DNA of 64,000 nucleotides from Daphnia pulex (GCF_021134715.1 NC_060026.1:9849001-9913000), one strand, 5' to 3'; counted from the stretch's first letter, positions 41,483 through 52,965 are shown. Notes: generated from the sequence alone by a model not told the origin. Numbers and translations are program-made.

Positions 41483-41619
41483 TGGTTGAAGAACCGGTCA
41501 CAGAAGAATTACCAGCAGCCGAAGAACCATTTACGGAAGAACCTGTCCCAGAACCAGAAGTTGTTGACGAACCTGTAGTAATCGAGGAACCAGAAAAACG
41601 TAAAAACGGTAGTGATTGA
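41483..41619 (+). CDS. Possible terminal exon encoding EEP-rich acidic tail
   Basis: After the acceptor-like AAAAAAACAG an open frame runs for 45 codons to a TGA, encoding repeats of the type VVEEPV, EELPAAEEP, EEPVPEPE, ending EKRKNGSD. The periodic acidic/proline composition is more protein-like than the Ser/Gly-rich frame on the opposite strand. No upstream exon was identified; function unknown. Confidence 0.35.
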
Positions 41620-42486
41620 ACCAATATGAGTTTCAGGTTTCATCATTTAAGTCGTTACGTCTGGGAGGTTTTGAGACATTTAGATTTCTTGATGCTGATT
41701 GTTGATTTAAGAGTGGAACGTGTGTTAGTCTGATAAGAATGGCGGTAACATTATTAAAATTCCAAGTGAAATACAAATTTTACCAAATATTTATTTGAAT
41801 TGACACTATATCTTTCATCTCCTTACAATCCATTTATTCATCAGTTATTCATCAATAATGAGGACAAATCGTGACTGCAATCTTGTGAAGCTTATTTCGT
41901 GGGATTTGGTGGGATTTTGTAATTCTTCTCTTAAAAAAATTACAGAATCACTATCGGGGTGTCATCTTATGCATGTATATATTTTAGACTATACATTTAA
42001 GGAAGAAAGGACATGTACAGTTTCCATATTCTTATATCTTGTGTGTAAAGTCGTCCAAAAGGTCGCATCACCTTTAGGGTTGTGGCCCAGGAAATTATGG
42101 ATGAAGTTGAGTTATGTACACCATGAGATATAAATTCCAGATTTTTGAACCAATCGGTTCCAGTTTTGATCTACGAGCTGTGTCTCCTTCCCAGCTAGCA
42201 GAGTATATTTCCCAAATATTGCTAAAATATTATATTCCTACAATTGAGATGTTGGTAAAATAATTTTTTTAAATATTTTTCCAATATATTTTTGCACCCA
42301 AATTTGTTGGCCCACAATATTTTTTCAACTTGTTTTACTTATTTTACTTTTATTGGTGAAATAACAGTTTTACTAATTTTAAAATTTTGACGGAAATCTG
42401 GTTGTTGTTTTTATGGTTATATAGTCCAGCGTGGAATATTTATTCATCTTCAACTTGTTATTAGACAAGTTCTTGATTTGGGTCTT

Positions 42487-42552
42487 GAGTGGGTTTGAAC
42501 CATCACACCTCGAGTTACCAATCCAATACTATAACCACTACACCAACAGCGA
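42487..42552 (-). repeat. tRNA-like sequence (possible SINE head)
   Basis: The minus strand reads like a degenerate tRNA: a box-A-like GTGTAGTGGTTATAGTATTGG and a box-B-like GGTTCAAACCCACTC about 35 bases later. Acceptor pairing is poor. It is related to the pieces at 43396-43463 and 51841-51910. Confidence 0.5.
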
Positions 42553-43395
42553 TATTAAAAATGTTTTTCGACTTGAAGCAATGAAAGTTTTTAACTTCTA
42601 GAAGCCACGTAAACAAGGGTTAAGAGGGGATTCCCTATAGGGGTTTGTCCCGACAGGGAATAGACAGATCCAGAGGATCTCACCCAGGATGTCCCTACGG
42701 CCAAAAAAGGGATAAGTCTAGTCCCGTAATGGTAAAATATTGTTTTCCGAGAATATTCTTCGGTCGATAACCCACATATTGGTATAATATTATATTATTA
42801 CTTTGCTGCGTCAAGGTGGCTGTTAAATTGTTTTGTTGTTTTCCCAATGAATGACTATTATGAAAGATGAATAAATCAATATTCCTTTTTGTTATTTTCC
42901 CAATAACGGACCATTAAAAAAGTAATAAATCCTTTTTTTATGAAAAAGCTATAGTCTTTTACATTTAACATGCGTTCAAAATCCTAAATGTTTTATATCG
43001 TATTCAATTCGTTAGTTCTGCATACAATTGCCTAAATGAACAATCCAACTGTCTTAAAATCCAAATCTTGCACAATTTTCGAACAATTAACTTACTTACT
43101 TCGAAATTAAAACTCTACCTTCACGCTAACGTAATCTAATTCATCTTAAACGTTAAGGAGATAAAGGAGAAATGTTAAAACTGCTAAATTTTTATATATC
43201 CATATAGGTAATTCTATGGAGGTTGGTTCAAACCCACTTTCAGCAAACAAATGACTTATGAAACAAATAGTCTCAATAATCATAAATTCCTACACTGATG
43301 TAATTAAATCGATTTTGCTCACGCTGGGCTATAACCATGACAATGTGTAAGTATGCATTATCCATCTGGTCACATCGGGACATTATTATCATTTC

Positions 43396-43463
43396 CGTTG
43401 CTAGTGTAGTGGTTATAGCATTGGATTGGTGACTCAAAGGTTGATGGTTCAAACCCACTCTCG
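43396..43463 (+). repeat. tRNA-like sequence (possible SINE head)
   Basis: The sequence holds GTGTAGTGGTTATAGCATTGG and GGTTCAAACCCACTC, box A and box B at tRNA spacing. It is close to the piece at 42487-42552 in the opposite orientation. A third box-B-like match (TTGGTTCAAACCCACTTTC) lies near 43220. Confidence 0.5.
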
Positions 43464-45083
43464 GTTAAAAAGGCAACAGCTAACCAATCATTTAGGATTT
43501 TGAACGTGTGGTAAATGTAAAAGACTAAAGCTTTTTCATAGAAAAGATGTATTCCTTATTTAATGATCCGTTATTGGGAAAATAAAAAAAAATAATATTA
43601 ATTTATTCATCTTTGATAATAGTCATTTATTGGGAAAATAACAAAAAAATTTAACAGCCACCTTGTCGCAACAAAGTAATAATATAATATTATACCAATA
43701 TGTGGGTTATCGATCGAAGAATATTGTCGGAAAAAAATATTTTACCAATAAAGACATGCTAGCTGGGTTAATGCGATTTCATGGAGGGGGAGGGGGTTGT
43801 CCCCCGCAGCCCGGCAATTGCAAGCTTCTAACTTGTCGATTCACTGACCGTTGTGAATTAACAGCATTTCCCTTCTATTGGGTCGTTATCACGGACTCAA
43901 GACAGGAAATAATGCAACCATGTTTATTTATCGAATTATCTGTGAGCAACAAATAATATGCAAGGTTAGATTTTTCATGTCAATGATCAGGAGACAAGAA
44001 AGTAAACAAAATCTTCAATTATAGATATTATAGATAGATATTACGCCACAAACGATCAGTTACGCCATTTATTTGCAGCAGTCCCAATATGTGTGGTGTT
44101 GCTTGGGGGATGGTGGTCAAATGATCACATGCTTCGAAGAGCGAGGACATTTGCAAAGGTTCGCAAGCCAACTGGAGATTGCCTGGAGAAGTACAGCAAA
44201 TATTAGGAAAGGCGTGAGAAGAAATTCAAAATTAACATAGTCCGGATGGATCTTCTTATTGCTTTGTGTCCGTATGAGTATATGAAGAGAAAGTTGGTTA
44301 TAGTTTTTTTCATAAAATCGACGAGCAATCTAGAAACAAAAAACCCAGTGGGAAGTAATGTAACGAATGGAAAGTTATCTTTGATTATTTAATTTTTATT
44401 GAGGATCAAAGAGTCATACAGAGATGGCATCTGACCGTAAGCGTTTTCCCCTACTAAGACGCGTCATCCAAGCGATATCCCAGGTATGTACAACGGGATG
44501 TTGGCGTCCCTCATCCCATGTGGATGTTCAGGGTACGCTACCAGTATGTACATAAATGGATAAAAAATTAAGAAATTCTTTGATCCCAACAGTATATGAA
44601 AAACATATACAATGGACATACCATCAAGTACATTCAAAGAATGTACCGGAAGTATGTTTGGTGTACGTACAGTTTTCATCCGATTAAGATGAAAGCTCAT
44701 ATATATAACTTTCTTATCAAACACGATAAACAAATACATAAACAATTCGTTCAGGAAAACAACGCAGGACGACAACACACAGCAGATAAAATCTTAAATT
44801 TCAATGTTTATTCATATTAGTGAAATAAGATAAGATTATTAGTTGAATTTTAAGTTCAATAGACGAGACACAAAAAACTTTCCTATTTCTGGGAAACTGG
44901 TTGGAATTCTGATACATTTATACATGATAACATGGAAGGGGTATAATTCCAATTCAGATAAACAAGACACGACAGCTTCAAACAAATTTGTTGACGACAG
45001 AGGGTACTCAAACATAGATTCAACCTTCAGATATCTTTTCCCAATAACATATGGGGTGCCAGCAATATCGACGAAGTTATGAA

Positions 45084-45662
45084 TCAAGAAATATTGCAGT
45101 GTTTTATCATGAATAATGACACAACTGTCACGCAAGCAATTTGAAAGCTAATTGAAAGCTCTATTCTTAATGAGTCGTGATCATCAAAGCAGTAATCACT
45201 GTCTGGTTCACTGTCCGGTTGATGTTCTTGGTCCAGGTCTACTTGATTTTCTTTTTCATTGCCGTACTGTCTGATTGGGGTTCCTGCTTGATTTGCACTT
45301 AGTTAAGAAAGAATAATTTTATTGGGGAAAAGCTATGTATACCTTCTCTCACTGAGTTGTTCGAATAACTTTGGTGTGTGACTTGTCTCATTGTGCGCCC
45401 CAGATGTTCATTAAAGCTTCCAGGTATGTCACCTACATTTCCATTATTCTCTTCATATGGCATATTTCTAGTAAGAACAGTAAGACATTTAACTTAGTGT
45501 AAGACACATCACAATGATATCACAAGATACTTACAGTAAGTTAGGCATATCTTCGTTTTCCACTTGTGCATAGTATTCGTTTAACTGTGCATGTACCCGA
45601 TTCCTAATTTGTCTAGCACCAACAATAGCCTTTTGACGTCGTTTTCTAATCATATTTGGCAT
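45084..45662 (-). CDS. Three-exon gene of unknown function in the 3.3-kb transposon
   Basis: Exons 45662-45535, 45467-45343 and 45286-45084 join in frame across GT-AG introns to give 151 codons and a stop. The protein starts MPNMIRKRRQKAIVGARQIR (basic, possibly DNA-binding or nuclear-localising) and later becomes acidic (EHQPDSEPDSDYCFDDHDS). In related elements such a protein sits beside a DUF4806 gene. Another open frame continues on the same strand at 44839-45135 (98 aa, starting MRDSCVIIHDKTLQ), so the true 3' end may be longer through a different splice. Exon 3's acceptor is inferred from frame. Confidence 0.5.
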
Positions 45663-46086
45663 TTCATTGCACTGTGATTGCTTAGTTTATAGTTCTAAAA
45701 GTGAAGAGAGCAAAAAAAATCTTAAAAGTCAGAAGTCAGAGCTGTCAGAGAATCACAAGTCGACATCTCTAGTATTAGAAATTGTCAGATCAATATTTTT
45801 CTATATTTTTTTTACTCATTACATAATCTTGACATAACAATAAATAAAGTAATTTTAATTTACGGAATTTTGCAAAATTATTATTGAGCTCAAAATTATA
45901 ATAAAAATATTTCATTTCAGACCCACTTTCAACTTGGCAACACACCACGCTGTCGGAAATCGTTGTAGTCTTTGTTGCATCAAGATACAGCAAAGAGCAG
46001 ACTTGTCAACTTATTTGTCAAATTTGATGAAGTTTACTCTGAAATTGTCAGTGGGAAGTAAGAAATTAAGTGATTTTTTCTTAGAA

Positions 46087-47341
46087 ATGCAATACGCAAA
46101 TGATGGGTGTTACGAAGATGTAAGTATTACACATGCTTGTTAAATATGTGAAACCGAAATGTTAATGAAAGTTTTTTATCAAGCGTGGTGCATTCGTGAT
46201 CGTTGATTTTCACTTTGAAGATACACTACAGACAGCAATCGTGCCTGATTTCTGGCTAGTTATTGAAGAAGGTCAACTGTTTTGTAGTTACCCCCCTGGT
46301 AACAAAACAACAATAACCCCAATTAAAATGAGGCATGTCCAACACGATACTTGGGTGACATATCCAGCTACTTGGAGAAGGGATTACGGTATAAAATTCT
46401 ATCATTATATGTAATGTATTACTCCAAAATAATTAATGTATGATTTACTTGCTGTAGAATCCTACTCCAAAGCACGGAAAGATTTGCCAAATGCTGTTCA
46501 GTATACTGACTTTGCAGAAAGTGATAGCGAGTCTCAACAAAGTAAAGCAGTCAGTAGAAAAAGTGTTCGTAGATCTTCAAGATGGAAGAGGAAAATATCG
46601 TCAGATGAAAGTGGAAATGACAGTGGTCATGAAACATTGTTGTCAAATAGACCCTCACCTCCTCGTTCTCTGGGTTAGTATTCTTGTTACACATACATAG
46701 ATGTGACTGTATAATTGGTGTATCTAATGGCTTTCATTTGTAATTCAGGTTATGGTTTGCTGAGTCGTGACATTGAAGAACCCCCTGATGATGTCAGACC
46801 AGATGCACAGAAGCTTAGTGATGAATATGATGATCTGGATTTGAAATTGGAAGAATTTGTACGGTTTGAGAACATGTTATTGGTTGATGAAAGAAAACGT
46901 GCATCATCGGTAAATTGGCAAATATCATATCGAGATCTCTTTCTGGATTTTCAGATTTTATGTGAATTTAAAATTTAATTTGTAGGTCCGTTTTGTAAGA
47001 AACATTGGTGGCGTAACAGAGGGAGATAGCGTACACAGAGCTTGGAAGGAGGTCGTTTCGGTGGAAGTAAGAGTCCAATGTAATTGGAATGGTGTTAGAA
47101 GGGGCACCATTAAAAAACACAAATTGAATAAATCACCATTAGTCTTGGCTGTGTGGAGTAAGTCGTATATAACATATGTACATCCAAAGTTTTTTATCAG
47201 CTATCTTTTGAATGTTTTTTAGATGGACTTAGACAAAATCCAGCTTGCAGCAAATCCACCGATGCTGCCTTGCAGTTTGAGACAGTAAAATCGTTTGTAA
47301 GCGGCCAGGAGAATCGCAGCAAGAAAAATCTTACTTCCTGA
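46087..47341 (+). CDS. Six-exon DUF4806-like protein gene in the 3.3-kb transposon
   Basis: Exons 46087-46119, 46184-46388, 46458-46673, 46749-46909, 46986-47157 and 47223-47341 join across GT-AG introns of 64-76 bases into one open frame of 301 codons. The N-terminal part (RGAFVIVDFHFEDT, then WLVIEEGQLFCSYPP, then WVTYPATWRRDY and ESYSKARKDLPNA) matches the short domain seen at the start of many animal mobile-element proteins. The middle is low-complexity and Ser-rich (SRKSVRRSSRWKRK). The C-terminal part (RFVRNIGGVTEGDSVHRAWK, then NWNGVRRG, ending LVLAVWNGLRQNPACSKS) resembles DUF4806. The intact frame over six exons argues that the gene is young or still under selection. Confidence 0.7.
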
Positions 47342-47811
47342 GCTAGAGGCAGATCATAATGATGAACACAATGCGGAAGAAAATAGATGAAATGATTAAC
47401 ACGTTTTCCTTAATGTTGTCATGGACATTTAAAAAATACAATGCTTGTTTCATCATAATTTGTGTTTTATTTACTGGGTTTTTGGTACACGTCGAATAAG
47501 AAACATTTAAAAAATATAAATACCAAAAAGGATGCCATTGGGATGACATGGGTACAGACACATACGGACGTACTGCTGATATACCCCACAGTACGTCGAG
47601 GGGAAGGTAATTAGGATATTCCCCGTACATCCACTGTATGTACAAATGGGATGTACCAGATCCCAAATTTTACATCCCATGGATATACCATGGACGTCCA
47701 TGTCTTAGTAGGGTCCTTCTATTTATAACGAAAATCTATCCAGACCAACGAGAGAAAAGAATTCTTTATTATCCTTACGTATAATTTAATAAAAACACAT
47801 TATGTCAGTTT

Positions 47812-48144
47812 CTAAACATTGTTTAATGCGTTTAAGACATATCTTTCCGATAAGTATATTTCAACTGAATTTTCGAAGGTTATGTCAGTGGTAGGATAAT
47901 TATCTCTCAACTGTGCCACGGTATCATGAGATGGACTGATTATACTAGGTACTTTGACACCACGAACACCTTTGATGCAATCATTTTGTAGTGTATTAAC
48001 TAGTTCCTGGTCGATATGAAAATGCTGCAACTCTGTATAATTCTTTTCGTTCATCAAGGATCGCCTTTTCAGTTCTTCTATTCCCCAGCTGAATAATTGG
48101 ATTGGAGAAAAACCTTCGGTGCGGAGTTTATGGGAACCCCACAT
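47812..48144 (-). pseudogene. C-terminal fragment of an integrase-core transposase-like protein
   Basis: The 110-aa frame MWGSHKLRTEGFSPIQLFSW... ending in SEIYLSERYVLNALNNV-like sequence resembles the tail that follows the integrase core in a family of animal transposon proteins, where a conserved W-x-x-H-K/P-I/L-R-T-x-G stretch precedes xPxQLF. Upstream minus-strand sequence to about 48470 contains another plausible coding piece (LQCQHSLLSDTRSQDDVVVA) but no core catalytic region. It is a remnant. Confidence 0.45.
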
Positions 48145-48554
48145 TCCAGATAATTCTTCTAAAGAGGTAAAGAGGTTCTTCTACTCAGGTGACGCTAAAA
48201 AAATGCAGAGAAAACATATCGATGCTGTTTTTTGGAAACTTCCAGAACTCGTTTCGCTTCCATGGAACTGAAGTGAAATTGTAATGAAAAATTAGTTCTT
48301 TTACCTCAAAGAAAACATTTTTCAATACTAATTGTTTGCAAAACTGAAATTTGTTTGCAAAATTATTTGAAGCAAATTAATTCTCATTTCCAGATTTCTG
48401 AATAGCCACAACTACATCATCTTGTGATCTAGTGTCACTTAAAAGACTGTGCTGACATTGAAGGCGAATTTTAGATGAATTGGATTTTTATGATTAAATG
48501 TCGATACATCGGCTGCCATTCTACTACTTGAAAATTCTTGCAATTACTTAATTA

Positions 48555-49312
48555 TTGCAATTACTTGCAAATTTACAAATTGTTTTTTCTTTCACATCGG
48601 TAGGAATGAAAACTTTAATGCTATCTTAATTTAGAAAGGAGATTTGTTTTGATTTTGTTTGTAAGACTTATCACTTTTAAAGGATAAAAAAATTAATAGA
48701 CAGGATAACTTTGTGTGGGTAAATTAATAGGTTAATAAAATCTTATTTCACGAATACCAGAAGAATATTAATAAGGATTAAATTGCCTTTTTTCATATTT
48801 AGATATTGATATGAGCTATAATAAAAAAAGGTAGTTTCATTGATTGAACAGGATATTTATTTTAATTCCACCACCTCACTGGATGGGAGTTGAGGTGTGG
48901 TAGCTGTCCAACTCAATGGCTTAACCAAAACAAAAGATTTCCAAACAGGGTCCATAAGACCTAAAAGAAAGAGAAATTATTAAAATGTTGTTGTGATTTC
49001 ACATTCAATTTATGCAGTTAGGCAAACTTACTTCGCAACTATTTGGTGGAGGGGGGTCTTTCCAGTTTGGTGGTGGGCCTCCATACTTTCTCTGGTTCGT
49101 TGTGGTATCCATCTTGTAGCAAGCTTCTGGAGTGGGCATTTCCACCACCTAACTAAGTTGAGGGGTGGCAGTTGCCCAACCCGATGGCTTGACTTCTATA
49201 TATTTTTCTTACAGGGTCAAGTTTTGGAAAAAAGGGGTATGGGATAAGGCATGCTTAAAGAAACATTAACAAAAATCCCGTGTAAAGTGATGAGCCTGTG
49301 AAAAATTTTGAC
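48555..49312. repeat. Right arm of a widely spaced inverted repeat
   Basis: This is the reverse complement of 40000-40592 with moderate divergence; it has an extra ~45-base piece near 49068-49112. The arms enclose about 8 kb that holds the two TIR elements described above. Confidence 0.75.
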
Positions 49313-50260
49313 CCCTGTGATGACTCCTCTACAGGTAGACCACCAAACAGTCTCAACAGTTGTGAAGTAAGTTTTCTCAACGTAATTAAGGAGAACAATT
49401 TACTAACATTTCCTTTTTTTCAGATCTTGTGTTGTAACATTCTTCACAATGTCTGCAAAGATGAACTGTTGCAAATTTTCTCAAATGCTGGAAAATCTTG
49501 GCTATTCGGCAAGCTATGGATACTTCCAGAAATCTTTATCTTGGATAAGCGTTTATTAAATTCTTAAAGAGCGAAACAGCCCATGAGGCAATTATATGAG
49601 GTAGCTGTTACCCACGAGGTAACATTTAAAACAGTTTCTATACCTTTAGATGTCAATGGTGATTTTGTTTCTGTTTTCCAGTTGCACGGTTTCAAAATAA
49701 AAGGAACCCGACGCTTGAAGACTTATGTTAACGTCCCAAAAATGCGCCTATATGTGTGGTTTCTGCGTCTTGGGATACGAAACGAACAAGTCGGCTTCTT
49801 CGGCCAAGCGATGTCTCAGCACAGGCTGAGTGAAGAATTTGGCTGCAACATCATCGTAACTGGGCAGAGAAAATCCCTTAACAGTGCCAAAAGGAACATC
49901 CTGGCAACGACATAATGTCTAAGGTAAAAAAAAATTGTTCATTCTTCTCTTATTTTTAGTTTCAAAGTATTTTGTGAGTAATTTTTTTTTCTTTTGTTTT
50001 TAACATCTTTAGTTCAAGGTTGTTTGTGTGCGGAATCTTCCGCATGATTTCACGGAAGAAAAATTGCAGGAGGTTTTCTAGGTTCATGGACCGATCCAGC
50101 GTGTGAAGATATTAGAGGATTACGCGTATGTGCGTATTAAAAACAGAGACGATGCTGTCCACGCACTTGATGCCCTCGACGGATACGACCTTTACGGCGC
50201 GACTTTGCAAATTTCTTTGGCCAAGGCAAATTGCGTTGCGAAGTGGAAATCTCTGTTCTA
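49310..50260 (+). pseudogene. Decayed hnRNP R/Q (SYNCRIP)-like multi-RRM gene copy
   Basis: Pieces in order: an exon ending GRPPNSLNSCE before GTAAGT; an exon starting ILCCNILHNVCKDELLQIFS after a polypyrimidine tract and AG near 49420, matching RRM1 of the hnRNP R/Q/A1CF group ([22 protein letters not shown]); a degraded middle with several stops (49560-49910); and a well-preserved RRM3 at about 50012-50260 with KVVCVRNLPHDFTEEKLQEVF and VKILEDYAYVRIKNRDDAVH. RRM3 has an in-frame TAG after LQEVF (at 50079-50081). In the family these RRMs bind RNA. The many stops point to a non-functional copy, though the good RRM3 suggests recent loss. Confidence 0.65.
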
Positions 50261-50769
50261 AGCAATCAATTTCTCGATAATAATTATCCTGCCATTTGGA
50301 GTTGAAGGAATTAGGGAAATGTTTTCCAAGTTTGGCCACGTTTAGGTGAATCCCCACCTAATCCCACAAAATTTCTAATATCTCGGACCAAAGTTGCCTT
50401 TCTGCTAACGTATTTAGCAATTTTTCAATCCTCTTCGTTCCTAGAAGTATTATGCATGTTTTTGTTTGTATCTTTTTTGGCATTTATTGTACTTATCCCT
50501 CTACTTGTAAAAATGAAATGTTCATGTTCATGAAAAATAAACAAAAAATTAATGTATAATATTTTTATCTTGAAGGGATCAATCATGCAACAAAAAGTTC
50601 AGTTTGTTTTTCAAGTGAAACGTGCCCCCGAACTCGCAGATCATCATCAATTATCCTCCATTTCAATGTATTTCAATTTTTATTTTCACGCAACCTTTTC
50701 GTTTTTATTGCGTCCAGTTGTGAACCGCCACATCCGCGAAACTGCCAAAAAGATGCACTAGGTGTTGCT

Positions 50770-51638
50770 GCGAGCATGAGATTGCCCCAATTGGGTCTAA
50801 AAAACAAAGGATCCCTCAGCCATCCATTAGTGAATTGCCTGATGACTCAGCTTCAGAAGGAATGCACGTGTCTTTAAGCTTGGTAGAAGCCGAGGTACTG
50901 GAAAAACTGAACATTATTGTACTGGTAAGTCAACGAATAATTGTTTTTCACATTCTTTCTGAACTTCCCCTTGACAGCATGCCCAACTCTGGTAAGTCTC
51001 TTTAATGTTATCCAATATTTCTGTTACATTCATTGTTTTTTTTTGTTTGATAGATTTGCCTGTTGCTTTTCCCCCCGTCTCTTTGTCTCCTCAAGTGGTT
51101 GTCCGTGATGGAATACCCAATTCTGGTAAGTCTCCTTAATGTTATCCAATATTTCTGTTCTATTCATTGTTTTTTTTTGTTTGATAGATTTGCGTGTTGC
51201 TTCTCCCCCCGTCTCTTTGTCTCCTCATGTGGTTGTCCCTGAAGAAAATCCACTGGGTGATGACGAAGTTGACGGGGTTTTAGCATCCATGGATATGGAT
51301 TTCAATACCCCGCCATCTTCCCCACCTGTCTCCTTTCTTTATTCTTGGACGATTTCAGAGCGTCAGAGGATTGAAGATAGGAGAAGATCAAATCTATTAC
51401 GTGGAGTGCAGCTTAAAACTCGTTACAACAAATTTAAGAAAAACAGACAGAAGTAAGTTTATCCAAGTTATTTCATGTTTTTTTTTATGTAAATTTTAGT
51501 TTTCGTTTTAGTGCTGAAGCTGCTTTGGAAAGATCTAAGCGGAATGAGGCATGGGCCCAAAAGGAGCTGGCCTCATTCCGCTCCAAAATGTGCAAGGATG
51601 AAGCTGAGGCACAGAGAATTTTTGGAAATGTGATTTAG
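50770..51638 (+). CDS. Small spliced gene with duplicated exon, function unknown
   Basis: The likely coding exons are about 50770-50924 (ends at GTAAGT), 50978-50991, 51054-51125, 51188-51454 and from about 51512 to the TAG at 51636-51638. The 5' start is unclear, since upstream codons shift frame near 50760. The protein has a Pro/Ser-rich middle (LRVASPPVSLSPHVVVP), a D/E-rich part (PLGDDEVDGVLASMDMD) and a basic, coiled-coil-like C-terminus (SERQRIEDRRRSNLLRG, then AALERSKRNEAWAQKELASF). No family recognised. One 72-base exon plus its upstream intron is a tandem copy of the next (see findings). Confidence 0.5.
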
Positions 51639-51644
51639 TTGTTT

Positions 51645-52960
51645 TTTGTTCGATTTGTTCAATTATTTTCCTTGTTTGTTATTTTTTAATTTTGTTTATT
51701 TTTTTGTTATTGATTAGTAATAAACAGAGTATTTGAATATTCATTTAGTTTGCTTTTTTTATTTTTTTCCACTTCATAATTGATGTTGTCAATATTTTTA
51801 AAATCCATATAAGTACGTAGCTCTACTTCTCTTTGATTCTCAATTTGAACCATTGACTTTTTGACCTTAAGGATTTATATTCCATATCTTTAACCACTAC
51901 ACTATGGAGAGTTATTTTAATATATAATACTGGTACAAAATTCTCCAATGATGGGGCCATCAAATGATGAGTAGCAGAAAGCAGGGATCGAGGGTTCAAT
52001 TTAAATCCTCTTGAAAGTGTTCCTAATTGAAATTGAAAGTCCTCCCTATCCAGGAATAAAAAATTTGAAGTTAAATTAAATCACACCAAATTCAGCCAAA
52101 TAGACCTCTCCGTCTCCCCCAGCACGCCTAGCACCTAAACTTCCCTCCTCAGCGCTTCTACAGCCTCAGCCCCTCCAACCTAGCAAAGCATCGCCAGTAC
52201 GCCAATAACCAAAAAAATTCGGGTGGACTGGTTAGAGTGTTACGAAATCTATGTGAAATTAATTTAAATTTGTAAAGCATATTTCTCTCTGATAACAACA
52301 TCGCAGCTAGACATCAATCAAGAAAGTGGCAGCCAGTACTGATTAGGTGGGTCTTCTTGTTCCTGGTAATCCCTCCTGCGAACGAAAGGAAAAAAACAGA
52401 TATGAACACTGCACAGTGACATCTATAGGTCAAGAAGAAAGTACATTGTTAAATATAGGAATTGCGGGAAATACAAGTTTCGAAGACTAGTGACGTTGTT
52501 TGAGGTATTTTTTCAAATATTTCCTTATGAGAGAAAAGAGGGAAATCAATGTCAATACTGAAAAACTGATCTATATCATTTTTTTTCTTCTTACTACTAG
52601 TATTGCGATTTGCAGTTGTTTCTATAATGATTTATGTAGCGAAAAGAGCATTCATTTAAGTTAAAAAAGTCCTGTTTAACCCTCCCCTAAAGGACTGGAG
52701 GTTTATAGATTTGAATAAAGGTTAATGCACAAGTCAAAAATGGTAATTTTCAGAATGAAATGTTGAAACATGTAAAACAGCTTATTAGGACAGCGTTTTT
52801 CCTAATAGACTTTTTTATGTCGTTAACTTGTATTAGCGAAATGCGAATTATACGACAAAATGCAAACTCATGGGACAAAAAATGGCTGGGCAATAGATGG
52901 ACGTAGGAATTCTTTTTGATGGAACTGTCGTCCGATCAGTAACAGTCCGTCTATTCCAAA
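51645..52960. other. Intergenic AT-rich stretch
   Basis: No gene is recognisable. A tRNA-like piece lies at 51841-51910, and a possible second box-B-like match (GAGGGTTCAATTTAAATCC) near 51990. Confidence 0.4.
51841..51910 (-). repeat. tRNA-like sequence (possible SINE head)
   Basis: The minus strand holds GTGTAGTGGTTAAAGATATGG (box-A-like) and ATGGTTCAAATTGAG (box-B-like) at tRNA spacing, clearly akin to 42487-42552 and 43396-43463 but more diverged. Confidence 0.42.
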
Positions 52961-52965
52961 AACCA

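Larger units (their letters stand above)
42190..43767. mobile_element. Element with short terminal inverted repeats and internal palindrome
   Basis: The ends are CCCAGCTAGCA and its reverse complement TGCTAGCTGGG. Inside, 42728-42989 and 43489-43752 are inverted copies of each other, about 85-90% alike, separated by about 500 bases. The right arm nearly reaches the right end, while the left arm is about 540 bases in, so the left side probably took a later insertion. No transposase is visible and no clear target duplication was found, so it is probably a non-autonomous DNA element. Confidence 0.6.
44449..47713. mobile_element. 3.3-kb DNA transposon carrying two divergent spliced genes
   Basis: The ends are CCCTACTAAGAC and its reverse complement GTCTTAGTAGGG. 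Subterminal regions on both sides share motifs such as TGTATGTACAA and GGGATGT. Inside are a minus-strand gene (45084-45662) and a plus-strand gene (46087-47341), divergent with about 425 bases between. A gene pair of this type is familiar from mobile elements of many animals, but I cannot name the superfamily, and no target duplication is obvious. Confidence 0.6.

Noticed and set aside
41391-41624. Ser/Gly/Thr-rich 77-residue minus-strand ORF
   Set aside because: It is the antisense of the EEP-rich plus-strand frame, which looks more protein-like.
41858-42133. 91-residue plus-strand ORF
   Set aside because: No motif, no splice context, AT-rich surroundings; not distinguishable from chance.
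44464-44820. 104- and 74-residue ORFs at the left end of the 3.3-kb transposon
   Set aside because: They overlap the subterminal repeat motifs and have no recognisable domain; the real genes are the spliced pair further in.
52180-52250. tRNA-like GGACTGGTTAGAGTGTTACG near 52220
   Set aside because: Only a weak box A with no box B at proper distance and no cloverleaf.
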